Source: Christensenella sp. UBA7703
GTDB taxonomy: Bacteria > Bacillota > Clostridia > Christensenellales > CAG-138
Assembly (NCBI GenBank): GCA_002482505.1
Contig: DLGD01000039.1
Span: forward strand, 8,954-72,953
Length of the DNA stretch: 64,000 nucleotides
Direction of reading: 5' to 3'
Position 1 is the first letter of the stretch, and every line of letters starts with the position of its first letter. Of the stretch, positions 16,101 to 24,835 are shown piece after piece. The notes beneath the pieces were generated by a model. That model ran no database searches and had not been told where the DNA came from. It saw only the letters and a program-made list of their open reading frames with translations. The position numbers and the translations under genes were made by a program.

Positions 16101-16783
16101 GCCTGCTCCGCCTCCTCCCAAGAATGAAACAATCGTCCGTCGCGCACATAGACCGTGCGCTGCGCTTGCCGCGCAATCTCGTCGTTGTGGGTAATCAGCA
16201 CGATGGTATGCCCCTCATCCGAAAGCGAATGGATCAGGCGCATGATGTCCGTACCGCTCTTGCTGTCGAGGTTGCCTGTGGGTTCATCTGCAAGGATCAC
16301 ACGGGCGTTGCTGGCAAGCGCTCGCGCAATTGCCACGCGCTGCTGCTGGCCGCCGGAAAGTTGGCTCGGACGATGCTGCATACGCTTACTCAACCCCACC
16401 TGATCGAGCGCAGACTTCGCGCGCTCCAATCGCTCTTTCTGTGAGAGCTTTTGATAGATCAGCGGCAGCTCTACATTTTCCAACGCACTCATGGAGTCCA
16501 GCAGGTTGAACTGTTGAAACACGAAGCCGATCTTTTCGCTGCGGATCAGCGAAAGTTCTTTGTCCGTGCATTCTGCAACGTTGACACCGTCAAGGATATA
16601 CCGTCCGGAGTCCGGCAGGTCGAGACAACCCATCACGTTCATCAGCGTCGTCTTGCCCGAGCCGGAAGGCCCGCAGATCGCCACAAATTCCTTTGGCTTG
16701 ACGTGCAAGGTGGCATCGTCCAGCGCGCGCACCACTTCGTCACCGATATAGTAGGTTTTAAAGATGTGTTCCAGTAGCAGCAT
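16097..16783 (-). CDS. ABC transporter ATP-binding protein (MacB/LolD type)
   Basis: 228 residues. Walker A GPSGSGKT (38-45), Q-loop [18 protein letters not shown], signature [14 protein letters not shown], Walker [14 protein letters not shown], switch His in VLITHNDE. The Q-loop and GNLDSKSG sequence are typical of the LolD/MacB mechanotransmission class that works with FtsX-type permeases. It lies between the membrane-fusion gene (57 bases upstream) and the permease (4-base overlap), so the three are one operon. Confidence 0.92.
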   Translation of the reverse strand: MLLLEHIFKTYYIGDEVVRALDDATLHVKPKEFVAICGPSGSGKTTLMNVMGCLDLPDSGRYILDGVNVAECTDKELSLIRSEKIGFVFQQFNLLDSMSALENVELPLIYQKLSQKERLERAKSALDQVGLSKRMQHRPSQLSGGQQQRVAIARALASNARVILADEPTGNLDSKSGTDIMRLIHSLSDEGHTIVLITHNDEIARQAQRTVYVRDGRLFHSWEEAEQA

Positions 16784-16839
16784 GGCACGCTCCTTTCACA
16801 CAAGGGTTCATTTGATTTATTCGTGTTCGCATACGTGCC

Positions 16840-18525
16840 TCAGTTTCCGCCCATCGGGCCGCCGCTATTGCCACCATAGCCGCTGTTGCCGCCCATGCCG
16901 CTCGGTGGCTGGAAGCTACCGCTGTCTCCGCCGGGCACCGCCATGCCGCCCTGCCCGGTGAAACTAAACCCTGTCGTCGTGGAGGTATTGTCCTCCGTAT
17001 AGGTTGCCTTGCTTGTGCGCTCCGGCACCCAGACGATATCTCCCGCGGAAAGCCCTTCCGCCGTTATCGCGATATACGATCCATCCGACATGCCTGTGGT
17101 AACCGTCAGTTTTGTAAGCGAATCGAGATCAATTTGTCCCTCGGCGCGACTTTCGCCCGCCTGCACACCGTCCCCCGCCAGATAGACAAACGCAGAATCG
17201 CCTTCATACTGCACCGCAGCAACGGGAACAATCAGCGTTTCCCCGCTGGTTTCGGTGATGATCTCGGCGGAAGCGCTCATCCCCGGATAGGCGCCTTCCA
17301 TCGGCTCCGTCGTGATGGTTGCGGTATAGCTTGTCACATAGCTTCCGCTGCCGGAGTAGGAGATGTTGGTGACAGTTCCCGTGAACTCACCCGTTAGCGC
17401 GTCGAGTGTAACGGTTGCGTTCTGACCAAGTTTCACAGAAGCGATATCAAGCTCGTCGATGGACAGCGCGATGGTAAACCCGCTTGTACCGGTGAGTGTG
17501 CAGATCGAAGTACCCGAGGCAACGGTATCGCCCGCCTTGACTGAAAGCGCGGTGAGCGTGCAGTCCGTCTTGGCTTTCACGCTCAGCAAGCCTTCCAGAT
17601 CCGTAATCTGGGTCAAAAGCTCCGCCTCCGTATTCTTCAGCGTGGTATAGGTTGCCGTCGGCGCACCTTCCGCCAGGGTGAACACCGTGGAGCCCTTGCT
17701 GATCTTCTGGTTATCGGTCACGTTGATTGCGGCGATCTTGCCGGAGTTTGCCGTGACGTCCACAAATTCATTTACATCGATTGTGCCGGTGCCCAGCGTG
17801 GTTCCGCTCTGGCTCAAGACCTTCGCGCTTGTGCCGACGGAATAGTAGTTGTCGGTGAACACAACCGTTGCCACACCCGATTCAATCTTCGTGATATAGC
17901 CTTTCTGCGTGTCTTCGCCGATGACGACGCTGACCGCATCATATTGCACCATCGCGTCGGTTGCCGGAAGGAGCACGGACATCTTGCCGTCCGTCGCGAT
18001 ACGGCAAAGATACTCCATATCGTCCACAATGCTGCCTTCCTTAGCCTGAATATCCTTGACGATTCCGCCTTTGCCCGCGGTGACTTTCAGGTTGGTGAGC
18101 AGTTGCTTTGCGCTGGCAAGCGAGGCACGCGTGTCGCTCAGTTGATCCTTGAGATCGCTCAGTTGGCTTTCCACGTCGGTTGAGCGCATAGTCATCACCA
18201 CGTCGCCCGCCTTGATTGCATCGCCGGGTGCAAAGTTGACCGCCGTCACGGTGGCTTCCGCCGTGGTGGTGACGCTCTGGCTCTGTGCTGCCGAGAGCGT
18301 GCCGCTGCCGCTGACGGTTGCGCTGATTTCGCCGCTCGATACCGCGGTTGCACGATAGGAAAGCGTACTGGTGCCGTCACTGCTGTTCTTCGTCAGGTTC
18401 ACGACGACGATTGTGCCGACCGCGCATAGAACCGCCGCCGCGCAGATGAGAATGATGTTACGTGTGCGTTTCTGCTTTTTCTTCTTCTGCTTTGCTGCGG
18501 TAAACGATGTGTCGAAAGATTCCAT
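16840..18525 (-). CDS. Membrane-fusion (HlyD/MacA-type) efflux protein
   Basis: 561 residues. A Lys/Arg-rich N-terminus (KKKKQKRTR) precedes one membrane anchor (about 24-45). Biotinyl-lipoyl-like half motifs occur near residues 70-110 (VTAVNFAPGDAIKAGDVV) and again near 335-365 (LTALSVKAGDTVASGTSI), flanking a coiled-coil hairpin; a beta-barrel (about 370-450) follows. The last 45 residues are Gly/Met/Ser-rich (repeats of GGNSG and PGG), an unusual tail that may lie in the cell wall. There is also an extra lipoyl-like module (residues about 150-250), making the protein longer than the usual 350-450. It opens the operon, from a promoter at 18560-18592. Confidence 0.85.
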   Translation of the reverse strand: MESFDTSFTAAKQKKKKQKRTRNIILICAAAVLCAVGTIVVVNLTKNSSDGTSTLSYRATAVSSGEISATVSGSGTLSAAQSQSVTTTAEATVTAVNFAPGDAIKAGDVVMTMRSTDVESQLSDLKDQLSDTRASLASAKQLLTNLKVTAGKGGIVKDIQAKEGSIVDDMEYLCRIATDGKMSVLLPATDAMVQYDAVSVVIGEDTQKGYITKIESGVATVVFTDNYYSVGTSAKVLSQSGTTLGTGTIDVNEFVDVTANSGKIAAINVTDNQKISKGSTVFTLAEGAPTATYTTLKNTEAELLTQITDLEGLLSVKAKTDCTLTALSVKAGDTVASGTSICTLTGTSGFTIALSIDELDIASVKLGQNATVTLDALTGEFTGTVTNISYSGSGSYVTSYTATITTEPMEGAYPGMSASAEIITETSGETLIVPVAAVQYEGDSAFVYLAGDGVQAGESRAEGQIDLDSLTKLTVTTGMSDGSYIAITAEGLSAGDIVWVPERTSKATYTEDNTSTTTGFSFTGQGGMAVPGGDSGSFQPPSGMGGNSGYGGNSGGPMGGN

Positions 18526-18559
18526 ACTGTTTTATCGCCTCCAACTTTATTCGTTTTTG

Positions 18560-18592
18560 ATCATATTGGTCGGTTGTGGCACAAACGTGGCA
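18560..18592 (-). promoter_or_regulatory. Activator-type promoter of efflux operon (direct repeats plus -10)
   Basis: Read on the - strand, TGCCACGTTTG-TGCCACAA (18574-18592) contains two TGCCA half sites 11 bp apart, followed after 8 bases by TATGAT (18560-18565). No TTGACA-like -35 is present. The same architecture faces the other way at 18678-18710. Confidence 0.6.
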
Positions 18593-18677
18593 CATCATAG
18601 CGAAAAATATGTACCTTTGCGACAGGAATCACGCGTAAGCGATTCCGTCTGCATTGTCCGATAAAGCGTCGACTTTC

Positions 18678-18710
18678 TGCCAAGTTTGTGCCAACATCAC
18701 CGGATACGAT
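18678..18710 (+). promoter_or_regulatory. Activator-type promoter of surface-protein gene (direct repeats plus -10)
   Basis: TGCCAAGTTTG-TGCCAACA (18678-18696) followed after 8 bases by TACGAT (18705-18710). The element matches the one at 18574-18592 at 16 of 19 positions and has identical spacing to the -10 box. Confidence 0.6.
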
Positions 18711-18762
18711 TGACAAAGAAGTCCAATCGCGTTGCGCAAAAACGTTTCTGGAGCGTGTAAAC

Positions 18763-19986
18763 ATGAAAATGCAAACGAAGAGCCCCTATCCCCGCGTACT
18801 TACCGCACTGCTGCTTGCCGTATTCCTGTTTAGCCTCGGATTTGCGGGGATCGCAACAGACACGGTGCTGGTTGCAAGCGCGGACGAACTCACGGCCGCG
18901 CTGAGCGACGCCGCGGCAAGCGGAAACACGACCATCATCCGCTATGCTGCGGGCACCTCTGCGATTGAACTCAGCGGGTCTGCGGCAATTCCTTCCAATG
19001 TAACCCTCGACCTGAGCACGAGCGGCGGAACGCTGCGCGTGGCTAGTGGCGGCATGTTGGATGTTGCGGGTGCGATCATCGGCGGCGCGGTGGAAGTCTC
19101 CGGCGGCACGCTACTGCGCGAATTTGGCAGTAGCATCACCGCGACCATCACAACAAGCGGCGCAGGCGTGGTGCGCGGCGCGCGGGTGCTTGCGCTGGAA
19201 AACCTCAGCCCAACCAGCACGGAGAGCATCACGGCAGTCTCCTATGCCGGCGAATCCAGCGCGGACACCAGCGCATATGTTGCCCGCGCGGCAACGGCGG
19301 CGCTCTATGTGAAGATGACCGGTTCCAACTATTCTTCCTATCAAGTGATTGAGACCGTCGTCACCGATGTCGGCAACGTCTTCCGCCTCGGAAGCAAATA
19401 TACCGACACGCTCTCGCTTGCCTATGCGCTCACCTATGGCGGGTTGACGGGCGCGAATCTCGCCGCGCTCAATCCGGTGCGTTATACCGCGAGCGACTCC
19501 GCCATCCTGCTCAACAACCCGACGAAGGATGGGTTTGTGTTTGCTGGCTGGACGTGCGAGCAGCTCGGCGTAACCATGCCGCAGGACAAGATGGTGATCC
19601 CCGAAGGAACGAAAGGGGACCTTACCTTCCTCGCCGTTTGGGTGGAATCGCCCACTGGCGGCGGTATGGGCGGCGGGCAGAGCGGCGGCGCCGGTGGCAG
19701 CGGCAGCAGCGGCACGCAGCAGGACGCACAGGAGCAGCAACAGGACGCGGCCTCGCAGGAGCAGGTGCAAACCCAGCAGCAGGATCAGCAGAGCGGGCGG
19801 CGCACGCGCACGGCATCCTCCTCCACCAAGGTTTCGTTCAGCAGCGATGCAGGCACGATTGTACCGACGCTGGAAACCGCAAATGAAAGCAGTTCGTTCC
19901 CCTGGGGTTGGGTATTCGGCGGGCTTGGCGTGCTTGGAATCCTTGCCTATCTTGCGGCGAGATTGGTGAATCGAAAGACGAGATAA
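18763..19986 (+). CDS. Secreted, membrane-anchored surface protein with InlB_B-like module
   Basis: 407 residues from ATG 18763 (GGAGCG upstream; the frame extends to 18688 without a site). A signal peptide spans residues 1-34 (LTALLLAVFLFSLGFAGIA core). Residues 40-150 form a right-handed-helix-like stretch of short strands (GGTLRVASGGMLDVAGAIIG). About 245-300 resemble a Listeria-Bacteroides (InlB_B) repeat ending NPTKDGFVFAGWT. A Gly/Ser then Gln/Asp/Ala-rich region (SGGAGGSGSSGTQQDAQ) leads to a C-terminal membrane helix and RKTR anchor. No LPXTG is present. It probably sits outside the cell held by its tail. It shares its operator with the divergent efflux operon. Confidence 0.75.
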   Translation: MKMQTKSPYPRVLTALLLAVFLFSLGFAGIATDTVLVASADELTAALSDAAASGNTTIIRYAAGTSAIELSGSAAIPSNVTLDLSTSGGTLRVASGGMLDVAGAIIGGAVEVSGGTLLREFGSSITATITTSGAGVVRGARVLALENLSPTSTESITAVSYAGESSADTSAYVARAATAALYVKMTGSNYSSYQVIETVVTDVGNVFRLGSKYTDTLSLAYALTYGGLTGANLAALNPVRYTASDSAILLNNPTKDGFVFAGWTCEQLGVTMPQDKMVIPEGTKGDLTFLAVWVESPTGGGMGGGQSGGAGGSGSSGTQQDAQEQQQDAASQEQVQTQQQDQQSGRRTRTASSSTKVSFSSDAGTIVPTLETANESSSFPWGWVFGGLGVLGILAYLAARLVNRKTR

Positions 19987-19992
19987 AACAAC

Positions 19993-20020
19993 AAAAGCGG
20001 ATGCTTGCGCATCCGCTTTT
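19993..20020. terminator. Bidirectional terminator
   Basis: AAAAGCGGATGC and its perfect 12-base complement enclose a TTGC loop, between the convergent surface-protein gene and small membrane-protein gene. Confidence 0.92.
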
Positions 20021-20057
20021 GTGTTGAACAGTATTTGATTCTTCGTTCGTTGACGAA

Positions 20058-20504
20058 TTACTCTGCTTTCTTGTCTGCCTTTTCGTCTGCCGTTTCGTCT
20101 TTGGGCTCTTTCTTTATGTTCTCGGCGTAAGCGTGAAATGCTTCTTTGCCATCCGCTTCCCACCAATCGTCATAATACTCCCAGTCTTTCCAGTCGCGCG
20201 TTTCTCCTTCGCCGTAGTGATGGTGGCGTTTGCCATGCTTCGGGTGTTTCTTTTCCCCGTCGCCGGAGCTGCCGGAGCCGCCAAAGCCAAACAGAATCTT
20301 CGCCAGCAGGAAGAGGCCAAGGCCTTCCCAGAAACCGATCACGGGCAGGCCGAAGAGTTTCGGCATCAGCCAGTTCCAGAGCCACATGATCAGATTTCCA
20401 AACAGCAACCCCATCAGAAATGCGCCTGCAATGCCGAGGACGGTGTAGAGCGTATATTTCGCCCAATTGGGAACCTTGTCCCAGCGTTTCTTGATATGAT
20501 CCAT
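20058..20504 (-). CDS. Small membrane protein paired with ECF sigma factor
   Basis: 148 residues. Two membrane segments (about 16-42 and 50-75) carry the pattern LLFGNLIMWLWNWLMPKLFGLPVIGFW, mentioned because the MxLWNWLMPxLFGLP core (residues 38-55) is conserved in small proteins encoded beside ECF sigma factors in many phyla. The C-terminus is charged with a HGKRHHHYGEGE patch and a Lys/Asp-rich end. It follows the sigma factor gene by 47 bases on the same strand. An anti-sigma or envelope-stress role is inferred from context only. Confidence 0.65.
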   Translation of the reverse strand: MDHIKKRWDKVPNWAKYTLYTVLGIAGAFLMGLLFGNLIMWLWNWLMPKLFGLPVIGFWEGLGLFLLAKILFGFGGSGSSGDGEKKHPKHGKRHHHYGEGETRDWKDWEYYDDWWEADGKEAFHAYAENIKKEPKDETADEKADKKAE

Positions 20505-20551
20505 CGATTTATCCTCTTTTTCTCAAAATAGTTTTTGTTTCCGGAAAGAAG

Positions 20552-21100
20552 CTAGATCTCTGCCTCCTCCAGCAGTTTGCGGAGGGTCTTCACCGCGCGG
20601 CTTTTTCGGGAGAGCAGCGTGCCGATGGGTTCGCCCCACTCCTCCGCGAGGTCACGAAAGGATTTTCCCTTGAGCTCGGTCGCGATCAGGATTGCCCGCT
20701 GCCGGGGTTCGAGTTTGCCGATGGCATCCGTCAGGCGGTGCATGCGTTCCGCCCGGTCCTCCGCCGCAAACGGCTCCTCGTTTTGCGAGGCGATCAGGTT
20801 CAGCAGCGGCAACTCGCCGTCTTCATCCGCCATGCCGTCAAGGCTGGTCTCCTTTGCCTTATTGCGCTCGTGATCCGCAATCTTATTTCGCACCGCGCGG
20901 TAGGCATAGGCTGCGATGTTTTCCACAGGGCCGTTGGTTTCAAGGCGGCTGACAAGACTCAACATCACATCCGCCACGATGTCCTCCGCGTCCATTTCGC
21001 TGATGCGGCGGGCACGGCTTTTGACAAAGCGAATGAGCTTCTCCCCGTCACGGGTGAAGAATGCATACCATCTGTTACTTTCGCCTTGTTCCATCGCCAT
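20552..21100 (-). CDS. ECF RNA polymerase sigma factor
   Basis: 182 residues (or 180 if ATG 21094 is used; AGGGAAAGGA serves either). Region 2: WYAFFTRDGEKLIRFVKS and MDAEDIVADVMLSLV; region 4: LEPRQRAILIATELKGKSFRDLAEEWGEPIGTLLSRKSRAVKTLR, with the helix-turn-helix in the second half. A negatively charged linker (ADEDGELP) separates them. This resembles the ECF groups that carry no classical anti-sigma gene but a small DUF-type membrane protein downstream. Region 4 sequence FRDLAEEWGEPIGTL is typical for the group. It forms a two-gene operon with the downstream membrane protein. Confidence 0.88.
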   Translation of the reverse strand: MAMEQGESNRWYAFFTRDGEKLIRFVKSRARRISEMDAEDIVADVMLSLVSRLETNGPVENIAAYAYRAVRNKIADHERNKAKETSLDGMADEDGELPLLNLIASQNEEPFAAEDRAERMHRLTDAIGKLEPRQRAILIATELKGKSFRDLAEEWGEPIGTLLSRKSRAVKTLRKLLEEAEI

Positions 21101-21222
21101 TTCCTTTCCCTGATACTAAATAGACGGAAAACGTTCGTGTTTATTGCACTCTATTTTGAAAAACTTTTCTGATCTCAGATATACCACAATTCGCGCGATA
21201 ATCCTATCATATGGATAGAAAA

Positions 21223-21255
21223 AAAGGCTCCCGCACACGAGTTGCAGGAGCCTTT
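21223..21255 (-). terminator. Terminator of hydrogenase operon
   Basis: AAAGGCTCC and GGAGCCTTT form a 9-bp stem with a 15-base loop, and on the - strand seven Ts follow, 17 bases after the hydA stop codon. Confidence 0.9.
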
Positions 21256-21271
21256 CTTTGGTTGATTGGAA

Positions 21272-23014
21272 TCAATACACCTTGCGCTTGACGTAGGTCG
21301 TATGCAGGATGTGGTGCGCTTTGTGGGAACCGGGCTTTTCAAGGTAGGTGTCGTACAGTTCCTTGATGAAGGGGTTCTCGTGGCTCTTTCTGAGCTTCAT
21401 GTTCTTATCCTGACCATAGAGACCTTTGGCGCGCTCGGCGCGCAGGTCGGTGAAGTTACGCACTTCGCCCGGCTGGTGGGGTTGTCCGCCGCCGTTGACG
21501 CAGCCGCCCGGGCAGGCCATAACTTCGATAAAGTGATAGTCCGCTTCGCCTTTTTTAACCATCTCGAGGAGCCGGAAGGCGTTTTCCGTGCCGCTGGTAA
21601 CGGCGACGCGCACCTTTGTTCCCGCGAGGTCATATTCCGCTTCCTTGCAGCCTTCCACACCGCGCACAGCAGTGAAGTCCAGGTTGTCCAGCGGTTTACC
21701 GGTGACGATTTCGGCAACGGTGCGAAGCGCCGCTTCCATCACGCCGCCGGTCGCGCCGAAGATGTGCCCCGCGCCGGACGCGACGCCCAGCATCGGATCA
21801 AAGTCTTCATCCGGCAGGTCGGTAAAGCGAATACCGGAGCGCTTGATCATATTCGCAAGCTCGCGCGTGGTGAGCGAAACGTCGATATCCGGCACGCCCG
21901 CCGCGGCTTCGTTGTCACGCGTGCACTCGAATTTCTTCGCGGTGCAGGGCATGATGGACACAACGAACAGATCTTTGGGATCGATGCCCATCTTTTCGGC
22001 GTAATAGGTCTTCACCAGCGCGCCAAACATCTGCTGTGGGCTCTTGCAGCTGGATAGGTTCTCGGTCATCTCCGGGAAATAGTATTCGCAGAACTTGACC
22101 CAGCCCGGCGAGCAGGAGGTAATCATCGGCAGCTTGCCGCCGTTTTGCAGACGGTGGAGCAGCTCGGTTCCCTCTTCCATGATGGTGACATCCGCGGCAA
22201 AGTCCACGTCAAACACCTTCTCAAAGCCAAGTCTGCGGAGCGCTGCGGCGAGCTTGCCCTGCACATTGGTGCCGATCGGCATGCCGAAGCATTCGCCAAG
22301 CTGCACGCGCACAGAGGGAGCAGGCGCCACGATCACGTGCTTAGACTTGTCCGCGAGCGCATCCCAGACGATGTGGGTGTCGTCGCGCTCGGTCAATGCA
22401 CTGGTCGGGCAGACGGAGATGCATTGCCCGCAGTTGATGCAGCTCGTGTCGTTCAGCGGCATATCAAATGCGCTGCCGACGTGGGTATCAAAGCCGCGCT
22501 CGTTGGTGCCGATGACGGCAACGTGCTGGTTGTGTCCGCAGACCGCGACGCAGCGTCGGCAGAGAATGCACTTGCTGTTGTCGCGCACAAGGTGAGGGGC
22601 GCTGCGCTCATACTGGGGCTTGAGGTCTTCATTGCCCATGTATTTATACTGATCCACGCCATATTCGCGCGCAAGGGTTTGCAGTTCGCAGTCCGTGCTG
22701 CGTTCGCAGCTCAAGCAGTCCATGCGGTGGTTGCTCAGGATGAGCTCCAGCGTGGTCTTTCTTGCGTCGCGCAGGCCCGGCGTGTTGGTTTGAATCTCCA
22801 TGCCATCGGCAACCTTCTGTACACAGGCGGCTGCGTGACCGCGCACACCCGTTGCCTGCACAAGGCAGATACGGCAGGCTGCGATGGCGTTGATTTCACG
22901 AAGGTAGCAAAGCGTGGGGATCTTGACCCCCGCGACGTGCGCCGCCTCCAGAATGGTTGCATCGGCGGGAACTTTTGTTTCGATCCCGTTTATCTTGACT
23001 GTTACCTGATCCAT
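21272..23014 (-). CDS. hydA: NADH-dependent [FeFe] hydrogenase catalytic subunit HydA
   Basis: 580 residues. N-terminal [2Fe-2S] domain (Cys 36, 47, 50, 64), a His/Cys-rich [4Fe-4S] segment (HRMDCLSCERSTDC, 96-109), two [4Fe-4S] ferredoxin motifs (CILCRRCVAVC from 149; CINCGQCISVC from 192) and the H-cluster domain: box 1 TSCSPGW (299-305), box 2 MPCTAKKFE (355-363), box 3 EVMACPGGCVNGGGQP (497-512). It reduces protons or oxidises H2 in a trimer with HydB and HydC, which exchange electrons with NAD(H) and ferredoxin (electron bifurcation in characterised relatives). Box 1 has Ser where many enzymes have a second Cys. Maturases HydEFG are not in the window. Confidence 0.93.
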   Translation of the reverse strand: MDQVTVKINGIETKVPADATILEAAHVAGVKIPTLCYLREINAIAACRICLVQATGVRGHAAACVQKVADGMEIQTNTPGLRDARKTTLELILSNHRMDCLSCERSTDCELQTLAREYGVDQYKYMGNEDLKPQYERSAPHLVRDNSKCILCRRCVAVCGHNQHVAVIGTNERGFDTHVGSAFDMPLNDTSCINCGQCISVCPTSALTERDDTHIVWDALADKSKHVIVAPAPSVRVQLGECFGMPIGTNVQGKLAAALRRLGFEKVFDVDFAADVTIMEEGTELLHRLQNGGKLPMITSCSPGWVKFCEYYFPEMTENLSSCKSPQQMFGALVKTYYAEKMGIDPKDLFVVSIMPCTAKKFECTRDNEAAAGVPDIDVSLTTRELANMIKRSGIRFTDLPDEDFDPMLGVASGAGHIFGATGGVMEAALRTVAEIVTGKPLDNLDFTAVRGVEGCKEAEYDLAGTKVRVAVTSGTENAFRLLEMVKKGEADYHFIEVMACPGGCVNGGGQPHQPGEVRNFTDLRAERAKGLYGQDKNMKLRKSHENPFIKELYDTYLEKPGSHKAHHILHTTYVKRKVY

Positions 23015-23026
23015 GTTCCTGCCTCC

Positions 23027-24820
23027 TTACTTCTTGGAAATGGCGCTGAACTTGCAGTTTTCCATGCACGCGCCGCATTTGATGCACTTGCTCTGATCGA
23101 TGACGTGCGGCTCCTTCACCTTGCCGGCGATGCAGCTGACCGGGCACTTGCGCGCGCAGAGCGTGCAGCCGGTGCACTTATTCGGATCGATCACGTATTG
23201 CAGGAGTTTCTTGCAAACGCCTGCCGGGCAGCGCTTTTCTACCACGTGCGCTTCATATTCATCGCGGAAATACTTCAGCGTGGAGAGCACGGGGTTCGGA
23301 GCAGTCTGACCCAGGCCGCAAAGCGCATTGTTCATGATATAGTGACACAGCTCTTCCATCTTGTCGAGGTCTTCGAGCGTGCCATTGCCTTCGATGATCT
23401 TGTTGAGCATCTCAAGCAGGCGGCGCGTGCCGATGCGGCAGGGTGTGCACTTGCCGCAGCTCTCGTCCACAGTAAACTCGAGGAAGAAGCGGGCGATATC
23501 CACCATGCAGTTGTCTTCGTCCATGACGATCAAGCCGCCGCTGCCCATCATAGAGCCGATGGCCTTGAGGTTTTCATAGTCGATCGGCGTATCGAGGTGC
23601 TCCGTGGGGATGCATCCGCCCGAAGGTCCGCCGGTCTGCGCGGCTTTGAATTTCTTGCCGCCCGGGATGCCGCCGCCGATTTCGAAGAGAATCTGCCGAA
23701 GCGTTGTGCCCATCGGAATTTCGACGAGGCCGGTGTTGTTGATCTTGCCGCCGAGCGCAAAAACCTTCGTGCCCTTGCTGCAATCTGTACCCATCGCGGA
23801 GAACCATTCCGGCCCTTGGACGATGATCTGCGGAATGTTTGCGAGCGTTTCGACGTTATTGATGATCGTTGGCTTGCCAAAGAGACCCTTGACCGCCGGG
23901 AACGGGGGCTTGTTGCGCGGCTCGCCGCGGTTGCCCTCGATGCTGGTCATCAGCGCGGTTTCTTCGCCGCAGACAAACGCGCCCGCGCCGAGGCGGATAT
24001 CGATGTCAAAGCTGAAATCGGTTCCAAAGATGTTTTTGCCAAGCAGGCCATATTCGCGCGCCTGATTGATTGCAATCTTGAGGCGCTTGACCGCGATGGG
24101 ATACTCCGCACGGACATAGATGTAGCCGTGTGTACCGCCGATTGCATAGCCCGCGATGGCCATGGCTTCCAGCACTGCGTGCGGGTCGCCTTCCAACACG
24201 GATCGATCCATGAATGCGCCGGGATCGCCTTCGTCCGCGTTGCAGATGACGTATTTTTCATCCGATGCGTTGTTGGCGGCAAACTGCCATTTTGTGCCGG
24301 TCGGGAAACCCGCACCGCCGCGTCCACGCAGGCCGCTGGCTTTGATGAGGTCGATCACCTGCTGCGGGGTCATCTCAGTGAGGGCTTTGCCCAGCGCGAG
24401 ATAGCCGTCCAGTGCGATGTATTCGTCGATTTCTTCGGGGTTGATCACGCCGCAGTTGCGCAGGGCGATACGCATCTGGCTCTTGTAAAACGGCGTTTCG
24501 GAGAGCGAGGTGACGCCGTGCGGCATATCCTCGGTCTTGGGATTATACACAAGGCGCTCGACGGGACGGCCTTTGAGCAGGTGCTCGCTGACGATCTCCG
24601 TGACATCCTCTTCCGTTACGCGGCTGTAAAACGTGCCTTCGGGGTAGACGATCATGATCGGGCCGAGTGCACAGAGGCCGAAGCATCCAGTCTGAACAAC
24701 CTTGATCTCTTCGTCAAGACCCTGTTTTTTGAGCTCTTTTTCGAGGTGCTCGCGAATCGCAGGGCTACCGCTGGATGTACAGCCGGTGCCGCCGCAGATT
24801 AATACGTGTGAACGAATCAT
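23027..24820 (-). CDS. hydB: Hydrogenase NADH-binding subunit HydB (NuoF-like)
   Basis: 597 residues. Thioredoxin-like [2Fe-2S] domain (residues 1-110; CGGTGC at 9-14 and CFGLC near 46-50), NuoF FMN/NADH domain (GRGGAGFPTGTKW near 177; NADEGDPGAFMDR near 205; ICGEETALMTSIEGNRGEPR region), SLBB domain, the NuoF [4Fe-4S] motif SCGKCTPCRIG near 470, and two C-terminal ferredoxin clusters (CTGCTLCARKCP and CIKCGACMENC). This is the full layout of the bifurcating-hydrogenase flavin subunit, longer than complex I NuoF. It sits 12 bases upstream of hydA and 15 bases downstream of the small ferredoxin gene. Confidence 0.93.
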   Translation of the reverse strand: MIRSHVLICGGTGCTSSGSPAIREHLEKELKKQGLDEEIKVVQTGCFGLCALGPIMIVYPEGTFYSRVTEEDVTEIVSEHLLKGRPVERLVYNPKTEDMPHGVTSLSETPFYKSQMRIALRNCGVINPEEIDEYIALDGYLALGKALTEMTPQQVIDLIKASGLRGRGGAGFPTGTKWQFAANNASDEKYVICNADEGDPGAFMDRSVLEGDPHAVLEAMAIAGYAIGGTHGYIYVRAEYPIAVKRLKIAINQAREYGLLGKNIFGTDFSFDIDIRLGAGAFVCGEETALMTSIEGNRGEPRNKPPFPAVKGLFGKPTIINNVETLANIPQIIVQGPEWFSAMGTDCSKGTKVFALGGKINNTGLVEIPMGTTLRQILFEIGGGIPGGKKFKAAQTGGPSGGCIPTEHLDTPIDYENLKAIGSMMGSGGLIVMDEDNCMVDIARFFLEFTVDESCGKCTPCRIGTRRLLEMLNKIIEGNGTLEDLDKMEELCHYIMNNALCGLGQTAPNPVLSTLKYFRDEYEAHVVEKRCPAGVCKKLLQYVIDPNKCTGCTLCARKCPVSCIAGKVKEPHVIDQSKCIKCGACMENCKFSAISKK

Positions 24821-24835
24821 TGGTTACTCCTCCGC

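Noticed and set aside
22145..24802. 885-codon open frame on the + strand across hydA-hydB
   Set aside because: It runs antisense to two unmistakable genes; long antisense frames are a by-product of G+C-rich third positions. No motif or ribosome site supports it.
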